Made by a program: the position numbers and the translations under genes. Shown here piece by piece: positions 47,879 to 58,100 of a stretch of 64,000 bases of DNA. Numbering within the stretch: position 1 is the first letter of the stretch; each line of letters starts with the position of its first letter. Location of the stretch: contig BROE01000002.1 in NCBI GenBank assembly GCA_036571765.1, positions 4,045,184 through 4,109,183 on the forward strand, read 5' to 3'. The notes beneath the pieces are model-generated. The model ran no database searches, was not told the DNA's origin, and worked only from the letters and a program-made list of their open reading frames with translations. This DNA comes from Plecoglossus altivelis (lineage: Eukaryota; Chordata; Actinopteri; Osmeriformes; Plecoglossidae).

Positions 47879-48172
47879 CCCTAAAAAACAAAGGAGCAAA
47901 TACCAACGAGTAAACAAGAGGGTGCAGAAAAGGGGAGGAGGAGAGGGGGAGCAAGTGGGGGGAGGGGGGTTACAAAAGGCTGGGATTGGGGGTGGGCCAC
48001 TGTTTCCAGGGCAACGGAGGCAAGCATGCCATGGGGGGGAGGGGGGGACACGTGACCGCACCCCATTCAGACGGGGAAACCAGGGGCGTGAAGTGTGGAC
48101 GTTTTTCCAAAACTTCATTTTGCGGTTCAGTTCGCGTTGTCAGTTCGTGTTCTGGAGGCACATGGCTCGGTC
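47879..48172 (+). promoter_or_regulatory. Inferred 5' UTR/promoter of the 48-kb membrane-protein gene
   Basis: Sequence between the C-rich tract and the first recognised ATG. It is G-rich at 47925-47970 and 48030-48050. An upstream out-of-frame ATG at 48162-48164 opens a four-codon uORF (MARS, stop TGA at 48174-48176) that overlaps the main start at 48173, which could dampen translation. Confidence 0.4.
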
Positions 48173-49390
48173 ATGAGCTGGGATAACCGCCACCACTCTG
48201 CCTCGGTGGGTTTCGACCGCAACGCGACCGCGGCCCCTGGCACGGTCGACCAGGGCATGAACGCAGCGCGCCACGGTAAGACAACTTTGTTTAGTAGAAG
48301 TTTAGTGGAGGTCAACAGAGGCTCTGCACTCCTGTGGGTGGTGAAAGGGGAGAGCGTCTGAGCTCTGACTCAACAGGAAACAGGGTCATTCTTCCACGTT
48401 TTTTAAAATACCAACACAAAATGGAAAGTGTTTGAGTAAAAGGTGCTCCTCATATTATGAAGTAGTCAGATATAAGGGATGATGCAGTTGGGAGAGATTC
48501 TCATTAAAGGTTAGAGTCAGTAAGAGCTTGAATCTACGTACTTTTATACCGACCAATCACCTGCCCTCATCTCCTCAGAGCTGAAGGTGTTCAACATCAC
48601 CATGGCGACCCTGGCCCTGTGCGTCCTGGCCCTGGCGGCGCTCTACTGCAGCGTCTCCTGCCTCCAGCGGAGGAGGTGAGGGCCTCTCTCTCTCTCTCTC
48701 TGTCACTCTGCTATCTGGAATGCCCAGGGCTGGACGCTCTGCCAAGCCCTGGCTACTGTGGAAGCACACTAGACTTGGCCCTCGGCCACTGAGATGAAGC
48801 TAAGTGGCTTCGAATTGAACTGGAAATGTAGATTTCTTTACAGCCGTACGAACACGATCATTAGAATTATTTTTTTATTTTTTGAGTTTAATGCGTTTAA
48901 TGTTCGATTTCCCGCCATTTCCCTTGGTTGTCAGGGAAGATTCTCCAGGTTGTCTCTGAGGGCTTGCAGTTGTCAAGGGCGCTCACCTAGAGAAGAGACA
49001 GAACACACCTCCGATATGTTCCTGAGCTCTTAGTCTGACCTGTGCCCCTTCCTTCCCAGGCAGAGCAAGAGAGCGCGGGTGTACGAGAGAGCCGTCCGCA
49101 GCGACGACCCGCCGCGTCCGGTGGATGTCCGGGCGGTGAAGAGAGTTTCCGTCAGCTTCCGGAACCCGCTGTCTCTCTTCAGGAAGCAGGAAGGGCCCAA
49201 GGACAACTCCAGGATCTACTACATCTACAGCAACCCACTTCCTGTCGGGGTGGAGGAAGAGAGCAGCGCCCCCTCTGGTGTGGAGGAGAGAGACACGCAG
49301 CCCACGAGGGAGCTCACTTTAGAGGACTACAGCATGGACCCCTCCAGTGGGGTCGTCCTGGACCCGCCCAATTTCTACATGCAGCTTTAG
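48173..49390 (+). CDS. Unrecognised small single-pass membrane protein, 3 exons
   Basis: Complete gene of 531 coding bases in three exons: 48173-48275, 48579-48675 and 49060-49390. Donors are G|GTAAGA and AG|GTGAGG and acceptors CTCAG and CCCAG, with phases 1 and 2 agreeing at both joints. The 176-residue product has a short N-terminus (MSWDNRHHSASVGF…) without a signal peptide, N-glycosylation sequons at Asn17 (NAT) and Asn40 (NIT), one hydrophobic segment at about 43-63 (MATLALCVLALAALYCSVSC), then a basic stop-transfer stretch (QRRRQSKRAR). This predicts an outside N-terminus and a cytoplasmic tail of about 110 residues with RVSVSFRNPLSLFRK and IYYIYSNPLPVG motifs and a C-terminus NFYMQL. 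I do not recognise the family and give no function. The gene converges with xpnpep1, whose 3' end lies about 120 bp downstream. Confidence 0.85.
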
Positions 49391-49718
49391 ATAGAGGTGG
49401 ACTGTTCCACGTTAGAGGGCGGAGGGGTGTTTTGTTTGTTTGTTTTTTCATGCTGAATGAGCAATTAAGTTTTGTGTTTTTTTTTGTTTGTTTTTTTACA
49501 ATGGATTTTTATTGAATCGTCATAAAACATTTGAAATGGTGTGCTTTACAAAATAAGCTGAGCGTGAGACACTGACAGAGAGAGAGAGAGAGAGAGAGAG
49601 AAAGAGGGAGGAAGAGAGTGAAAGAAAGAGGAGAAAGAGAGAAATAATCACTGCAGAGCCGTCCATGGATACCCTCAGGCGAATGATTGGATTAAATAAG
49701 AGTCAGTCAAAATCCTCT
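49391..49718. other. Convergent 3' ends of the membrane-protein gene and xpnpep1
   Basis: 328 bp between the plus-strand stop and the minus-strand stop. It contains T-rich DNA (49429-49500), an AATAAA polyadenylation signal for the minus strand at 49508-49513 and a GA repeat at 49578-49645. No clear AATAAA for the plus-strand gene was seen in the first 150 bases. Confidence 0.7.
49508..49513 (-). terminator. xpnpep1: Likely xpnpep1 polyadenylation signal
   Basis: AATAAA on the minus strand, about 206 nt past the xpnpep1 stop codon. It is the canonical hexamer in a plausible 3' UTR position. Confidence 0.65.
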
Positions 49719-50498
49719 TCAGGCGATTGGCTGGGTTTCCCTGATCAGCCACTCCAAGGCCTCCTTCCTGCCCTGCCTCTCCAGTTCGGCTCCAACCGTC
49801 TCACGGCATTGCCTGTGATACTCATTCACCCAATCACGCTGCAGGACAGAGAAGAGAGCCAGTAAACACTCACGTGATTGGCTGAATAGCAACAGTCACA
49901 GAACTGTGCTGTATAGTGTTGTTCTTCTGTATATATAAAGTACATTCTCTTCTTCGTAAGACATGGTGTCTCACAGTACTTCTAGATGTAACAGGTAAAA
50001 CCACTATAAGTCACATGACACCAGCGTGTGTAAGGCAAACCGTACGTTTATCCTAGCAACAAATAAACGAGCGTTTTTCCAAGTAAGCGATGCTTTTCTT
50101 CACAAACCAACACAAAACAAAAGGACGCGAGTAAAGACGCGGAGAAGAGGTCATGTGACCGAGGGCTGGAACAAGCTCCTCCCACCTCCTTCTGCGTCAG
50201 GAGCTCTGTGTTCATCATCTTGATCTGGATGGGGACCAGGGTGAGGGGTTCAAAGGTCAAACTGCCTCTGTTCCTGTAGTTGTACTGCGGGGTAACACAC
50301 ACGCACACACACACACACAAGTGGATCATCTAGCAGCTGTCATGAATTGTAGCTCGTGGTGTTTTGACGTAGGTGGCGGTTCTTACCTTGGGTTTGGCAG
50401 GAACCACAAGAACCACGTTCTCGATCCTGATTCCGAAGGAGCCGTCTTCATAGTACCCAGGTTCTGAATAAGGAGGAGAACGATCACATGAGGAAGAA

Positions 50499-50534
<36 letters not shown>

Positions 50535-51604
50535 AACCAAGAGGAGGAGGTTTGTGTGTGTGTGTGTGTGTGTGTGGACCCAGGAAGAAGAGGTTTGTGT
50601 GTGTGTCTGTGTGTGTGGACCCAGGAAGAAGAAGCATGTGTGTGGCTGGTTCCAGGAAAAGGAAGTCTCATTGGAACCAGGAAGAGGAAATGTCATTGGA
50701 ACCAGGAAGAGGAAGCGTCGTACCGTCGCTGACGATCATGCCGGCCTCCAGCGGTTCATCGGCGAAGGTCTTGTAGCTGATGCCACAGGGCCCCTCATGG
50801 ACGTTGAGGAAGCAGCCCACACCGTGACCCGTGCCATGCAGGTAGTCCAGCCCAGACTCCCACAGCGCCGCCCGGGCAAACGAATCCAACAAATGGCCTA
50901 GGAGAGGGAAGTGAGGAGGGGAGGAGAAGAGGAGGGATGAAAGAGGGGGAGAAAGGAGGAATAGAGGGGACAAGAAGAGGAGGGATAGAGGGGAGGAGAA
51001 AGGGAGGAAAAGAGGGGGAGAAAGGAGGCATAGAGGAAGGGAAAAGGGGAGGATAAGAGGAGGGATAGAGGGGAGGAGGACAGGACAGGACAGGAGCGGG
51101 GAGGAGGGAGGCAGAGAGGCATTGAGGGAGTAGTGGAAAGGTTTCTGTCAGACGTGGAGGTTAATGGAGTACGTGACCCCAGTGTGATGTGTGTGTGGGG
51201 AGGGGGGGTACCTTTAGTTCCGTTGGGGAAAACGGCAGCGCTGACAGCTATGTGTCCCTTCAGAACATAGGTGAAGCATTCCTTTCAAAACACACACGGA
51301 CGGTTAGAACACATACTGTTTCTGACCCCAAAACAGCACTGTTTTAGTATATCGTGAGTCACTTGGAGAACGTTCTAGAAGCTGCCGTTACCTTCTCGTA
51401 CGCGGAGGGCGTTCCAAAGTGCACCGTGCGGGTGACGTCCGTGGTGCCGTCGCTGAAGGGAGAGACANNNNNNNNNNTCCCCCTACTCTCCCTCCCTCCC
51501 CCTCATCTCCCTCCCACAGCTGTTGGTCTCACATGTACTGCGCTCCAGAGTCTAGAAGGTAGACCTCGTTGAGAGACAGCGTCCTGTTGGTCTCAGGCAG
51601 GGGT
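49719..51604 (-). CDS. xpnpep1: xpnpep1 catalytic-domain exons (3' seven exons)
   Basis: These exons hold the pita-bread metal centre. By comparison with human XPNPEP1 the dinuclear metal ligands are visible: Asp in LLDSGAQY (human D415), Asp in DGTTDVTR (D426), His in GTGHGVG (H489), Glu in EPGYYE (E523) and Glu in RIENVV (E537); H485 and H498 equivalents (LHGTG, NVHEGP) are also present. The enzyme is therefore expected to be active. The junction between 51533-51604 and 51392-51452 makes an Ile codon (AQYIDGTTD) where I recall human having Lys. A 10-N gap (51468-51477) sits inside this short intron and does not touch coding sequence. Confidence 0.92.
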
Positions 51605-54600
51605 CTGTGGGAGAGACACAACATCCAACACGTTTCACCTTAGCATCCCGCGCTACACGCCGGAACCTAGCAACCGCACCAACATTCCAACTCTACATCC
51701 CATAACTGGGCTTGTGCAGGTGTGTGTGTGCACGCTTGTACCTGTAGTGGATGATCGCCCCGTTGGGGCCCACACTGGAGATGGAGGGGAAACTCAGGCC
51801 CACGAAGTCTTTCTGTTGGCTGCGTGTCACACACAAGTTAGGACCCACAGTGAACACTATGCGTATTTGTGGCAAACTCTCAGGCAGGATAAAACCTAGC
51901 GGATTCGCACAAAGCTGCAGTGAACTGAATTGTCCAGCAGGTGGCGATAAAACTCCAGCACAATTAAAAAGCCGGAAGAAACTTGTGTTGAGTGTAAACG
52001 TAAAAACGCAGAGGGAGTTAAGGAACAAGCACAGTAGAAGATCAAATGTTATCTGTCTGTCTGTCTATCTCTGTGTCTGTCTATCTCTGTGTCTGTCTGT
52101 CTGTCTGTCTGTGTCTATGTGTTTGAGAGAAAAAGACAGAAAGAGATGTGTGTGTGTGTGTGCCTGTCTGTCTGTGTTTGAGAGAGACAGACAGAAATAG
52201 ATGTCTGTCTGTGTTTGAGAGAGAGACAGACAGAAATAGATGTCTGTCTGTGTTTGAGAGAGACAGACAGAAAGAGATGTCTGTCTGTGTTTGAGAGAGA
52301 CAGACAGAAAGAGATGTCTGTCTGTGTTTGAGAGAGACAGACAGAAAGAGATCCTCACCTGCGTAGTTCCTCTGCTTTATCAGAAGCAGAGATCTCCGTC
52401 ACTGTGCCCTTTGGAATCTGTAAAACGGTAAAAGGTCTTCACACCTCTAACAAGGCAGAGTCCAGACACTTGGCTGCTGATTTCCAGTCAACTGGAAAGA
52501 TTTAACCAGAAGTGTGTGATGTGTGTGTGTGATGTGTGTGTGTCGAGCGTGATGTATGATATGTGTGTGTGACGTGTGTGGTGTGTGACATGTGTGTGTA
52601 TTGTATGATGTGTGTGTGTCTTGGTGTGACGTGTGTGTGGGTGTGTGTGTGTATGTGTGACGTGTGTGAGTGTGTCTGTGTGATGTCTGCATGTGATCAC
52701 CTCTTTCTCCAGCCAGGCAAACAGTTCACAAAGAGCCACAGCATCCTTGATCTGACAGAGAAACAACAAGCTAATGAGACGAACCAAAACTCCCCACGTT
52801 TATTACTGTTACTTGCAGTTATCTTTACAGTGTCATCTGATTAGAAGGTCGTGTTTGTGCCCACAGAGGTCAAAGGTCACTCACGTGGGCCATCTTCATG
52901 CCCTGGATCTCGGTGGCGTTCTTGACAGCTTTGGCGAGACAGAGGGGGGTGTAGGAGATGGGGGAGCGGTGGGCCTGGACACACACGGACGCACGCACGC
53001 ACACGCACACACACACGCACACACACACGCACACGTTACAAACCCAACAATTCAACACGCCTTCTTTCCAAAAGCGTGACACGTTGCCAACCTCCCCTGA
53101 GACGGCGGCCATTTTGTGCCCGTCCGGCAGTTGCTCGCTCTCACCTTGGGGATGACCTGCGTGGAGGCCCTGGCCTAATCTCATTTTGCGCTCCGCTTCG
53201 CGGTATCACCTTGATGCGGATCATCAAAACTAAGACTAAATTTCTACGCGCCCCAAGACGAGTACAAGGTGCCGCCCACACCGACTCATTTGCGACCAAG
53301 CGAGAACTACAGGGCTATATATTTTTGTATTGATTACAACACGACTCATAAGGGAGGGGCTGCCGCACCACTAAGTCTCCGCCCTGCTGGTGCCTGTCCT
53401 AGCTGCCAGGTGCTGGCGTAACCGTGCGAGGGGCCTCCATGCGCTTCTTGGTCCACAAACAGTCCTATAAGGATGGATCGATCGAGAGGTCATGAGGTCG
53501 GGTTATATGATGGGAAAAGAGTCCAGGTAACAGACCGGCTCTTAGCGGTAGTCGTCTGTCAGTGAAGCATGCTTCTGATGTAATTTAGATAGTAGGAGGG
53601 GTTTACCCGTATGGTCCCATGCCAATAGTGCATACGCATACGAACACAGGTTGTACTCCTAGAGTATTAGTCATAGAGCCGTCAGGAGCCGGCAGTTGCT
53701 CGCTCTCACCTTGGGGATGACCTGCGTGAGGGCGCAGCTGGCCTTGTCGCAGATCCACACCTTGTCCTTGGGCCCCAGCGCAGCGCACACCGCCTGCAGC
53801 TCGGTGAATACCGACTCATAAGGGAGGGGCTGCACACTAAGCTCCGCCCTGCTGGGCGTGTCCAGCTCCAGGTGCTGGCGAACCGCAGGGGCCTCCATGC
53901 GCTTCTGGTCCACAAACAGCCTATAGGATGGATCCGATCGAGAGGTCAGAGGTCACGGGTTATATGTGGGGAAAGAGGTCAGGTAACAGACCGGCTCTAC
54001 GTAGTCGTCTGTGGTGAAGATGTTCTGATGTAAGTGATAGTAGAGGGTTTACCGTATGGTGCCCATGCCAATGATGGCATACGCATAGAACACAGGGTTG
54101 TACTCTATGTCTGAGCCTCGGAGGTTGAAGAGCCCTGGAGAGGAAGAACAGGAAAGAGAGGAGGAGAGGAGAGAGGAGAGGGAGGAGAGGGGAGAGGAGA
54201 GAGGAGAGGAGAGAGGAGAGAAAAGGGGAGGACGAGGAGAGTAAGGGCGAAAGAAGGAAAAGGGAAGAAATGTTAAAAGGGATTCTTCCAAACATTCTGC
54301 CAAATAACAAAAGGCATCTCCAGATCTTTCAGAACATGGCTGATTCGGGCTCCGCCTCCACTTAGACCTGAGCATCACTCCTGTTATTGGTCGTCCATTT
54401 TTGGCTTTCCTCGCTGCAGTGCCAGAGCAAATCTCTCATTATTTAGCCTCCTCTTGTCTAAATGTAACCCGACAGCAATCATTAATCAGCATGCTACTAA
54501 TTAGCCCAAACACTGGAGCCAGCCAATCAGCCGGGAGAGGTTGTTAGGGTCGACGAATGAGGCACTCAGACAGGCAAAGACAGGGACACCCTGCAGGGGC

Positions 54601-55129
54601 CCTGGCAGGACACTCGCTTGGGGCCCTTGGATCGTGAGCCCGGTGTCAAGACATTGGGTTACGTAACCGTGGCGACATGACTGTGTGTTGTCTGTACGCG
54701 TGTTGTCACTATTGTAATGAGGAACCATTTCTAATGACACTGTGCTGTATGATAAATTAAACAACTACACCATCGTCACTAATCTTTTCAATAGAAGCTT
54801 GGCTTTGAGCTGAGTTAGGTTATGCTAATATCATGTGTGCGGGAGGGGACATACATGCAATCTCATCCAGCGCCGTGGCAACAAACCAGCTGATCTTCCT
54901 CTCGGCCATCTTGGATCTCAGGGCGGTGATCTTGTCCTGCCAGCTCATACCTGCAGACCAGGGGAGAGAGAAACTAAGGGTCAACTATCTCCACCATGGC
55001 TCTGCAGATGTTTCAAGTTTCATGTTTATTCACCTGTGTGTGTGTTTGTGAATGTGTGTGTGTGTCTGTGTGTGAGCTGTGTGTGTGTGTGACCTTTGTG
55101 AGTGAGTGTGACCTGTGTGCGTGTGTGAG

Positions 55130-55160
<31 letters not shown>

Positions 55161-58100
55161 AGACCCGTGTGTGTATGTGAGACCCGTGTGTGTGTGTGTG
55201 TGTGGCCCTCACCTGTGTATCCCAGGCTCAGGGTGATGAGTTGGGTGCTGGGCCTGGCTGGTCGATCTTCCCAGACAGCATCTATCAGGTTGTCCTGCAC
55301 CGCTACCAGACTGTGGCCAGCACTGGCCAAAGCCTTGTTCATGTTCTTCCACTGGTCTGGAACACACACACACACAATCACACACACACACACACATACA
55401 TACATACACACAAGCGCACACACACACTGTTTTTTAGCAGACGCTTCCAATCCGAAGCGAACAGGAAGTGCAGCAGATAAGGCAGATATGGATAATCGAG
55501 GCCTGATAAACAGTACAGCTGGGACAGCAATCCACAGGTCATGGCCCAGGTGAGGCCTGTGTCTGGCAGCAGAAGAGGGGCCAGGATGATGCTGAGGATG
55601 ATGCTGAGGATGATGATAGATCCACTACCTGCAGCGATGATCCAGGGGTCCACGCCTACTTTGGAGTTCTCAGGGAGAACGCTGATGAGCCAGTCCTCCT
55701 GGCTGGGAGTCTCCTTAAGACCTGGAGACACACAGAGAGACACACACACACAGAGAGACACACAGACACACAGAGACACACAAAGTCTTTAAAGACTGGA
55801 CTTTGGTGGAGATTAGACGAGCATAGCACATAGTAGAGGACAGTAGAATAGATGTGTAGAGGACAGTAGAGTAGAGGACAGTAGAGCAGAGGACAGTAGA
55901 TTAGAGGACAGTAGATTAGAGGACAGTAGAGCAGAGGACAGTAGATTAGAGGACAGTAGAGCAGAGGACAATAGAGTAGAGGACAGTAGAGTAGAGCAGG
56001 ACAGTAGAAGAGTAGAGGACAGTAGAGCAGGACAGTAGAGCAGGACTGTAGAGCAGAGGACAGTAGAGCAGAGGACAGTAGAGCAGAGGACAGTAGAGTA
56101 GAGGACAGTAGAGCAGAGGACAGTAGAGCAGAGGACAGTAGAGCAGAGGACAGTAGAAGAGTAGAGGACAGTAGAGCAGGACAGTAGAAGAGATGACAGT
56201 AGAGCAGAGGACAGTAGAGCAGAGGACAGTAGAGCAGAGGACAGTAGAGCAGAGGACAGTAGAGCAAAGGACAGTAGAGCAAAGGACAGTAGAAGAGTAG
56301 AGGACAGTAGAGCAGAGGACAGTAGAAGAGTAGAGGACAGTAGAGCAGAGGACAGTAGAGCAAAGGACAGTAGAGCAAAGGACAGTAGAAGAGTAGAGGA
56401 CAGTAGAGCAGGACAGTAGAAGAGATGACAGTAGAGCAGAGGACAGTAGAGCAGGACAGTAGAGCAGAGGACAGTAGAGCAGAGGACAGTAGAGCAGAGG
56501 ACAGTAGAGCAGGACAGTAGAGCAGAGGACAGTAGAGCAGAGGACAGTAGAGTAGAGGACAGTAGAGCAGAGGACAGTAGAGCAGGACAGTAGAAGAGCA
56601 GAGGACAGTAGAGCAAAGGACAGTAGAGCAGAGGACAGTAGAGCAAAGGACAGTAGAGCAGAGGACAGTAGAGTAGAGGACAGTAGAAGAGTAGAGGACA
56701 GTAGAGCAGAGGACAGTAGAAGAGTAGAGGACAGTAGAGCAGAGGACAGTAGAAGAGTAGAGGACAGTAGAGTAGAGGACAGTAGAAGAGTAGAGGACAG
56801 TAGAGCAGAGGACAGTAGAAGAGTAGAGGACAGTAGAGTAGAGGACAGTAGAGTAGAGGACAGTAGAGCACGACAGATTTGAGCAGAATGAACCGGAGCG
56901 TACCCATCTTCATGAGGGTCCAGTTATTGTCCATCTGCTGAGTGGCCTGCAGGAAGTAGCGTCCGTCTGTCCACATGGCAGCATGCTGCTCCGTCACGAT
57001 AGCTGTACCTGTGTGTGGGGGGAGGGGGGGAGGGGGGGACGGGGGGAGGAGAACATCCCATTTGTAACCCAACCCTCCGGACCGTTGGAGAGCATCGAAC
57101 CACATCAGGAATGTTCACAAGCCTCCATGTCACGTATTCAGCTCAGCATGAGGCTGGAAACACACAGGAGCGATGGATGGAGACGGTTTGGTACCAGGCC
57201 ACCAGAGAGACTGTGTTTTTGTTCTCATCTTGGTCATATCTTGACCTCCTCTGTTACTCTGTAATCAGACCCAGGGGCCCCAAAGCCTGGGGCCCAGGGC
57301 CAAGGACTGGGCGTGAAACACACACGCACTCATAGGCCTCATGTAGACCTGGACAGACTGGGTAATTTGAGGCTGCAGGGGAGAGTTTCGTAGACACACA
57401 CAGACACACACACAGACACACACACAGACACACACACAGACACACACACAAACCGCTAAACCAGCTGACTCCACATCAACAACCACTAAGACAACACAGC
57501 CAGCCAACGCCAGAACAACGCGGAGGCGACAGCCAACCAAACAGACAAGAGCACGAACCTGAGCCCAGCTACCAACACAGTACACATCACACCACAGAAG
57601 TCCGAAAACACACTCACACACACACAACACACACAGACACACACACACACACAATACTGCGGGGACCATGGACACCCCAAGGCAAACATTAAATCCCCGG
57701 TCGTTGCACACATGGAGCGATTATCACCGGGGGGGGGAGAAAGGGAAGAGCGAGGGAGGGAGTGAGAGGAAGAGAGACAAGGGGGCGAAAGAAAAGGCGT
57801 GAGAAGCAAAGAATTATTCAAGTAATCTAACGATAATTATGATTCGTAGACACTATCAGTGACTCTCATAACCACTCACACGGACTCTATCCAACACTAA
57901 GAGAGAAGAGAGGACAACTAAAGGACACACAGACACAAAGCCCACGAGGAGACACAACGCATTATTTTAACCTGCTTTGTAAGTGTTCAAGACATAGAGC
58001 TGTATGTTCTCTGTCGTTTTCCCATGTTGTCACCTGTATGCACGTGCTCGGTAACATGATGTGTCTGTGTGGCCTCTGTGTGCACCCGTGCCTGGTACCT

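Noticed and set aside
53127..53690. Genuine tandem duplication or alternative (mutually exclusive) xpnpep1 exon
   Set aside because: Random indels are equally frequent in exon and intron parts, the frame is destroyed and splice sites are damaged; assembly error is more economical.
55813..57105. 430-codon minus-strand frame of YCPLL repeats
   Set aside because: It is the translation of the 15-bp intronic minisatellite and reads through a true xpnpep1 exon in the wrong frame.
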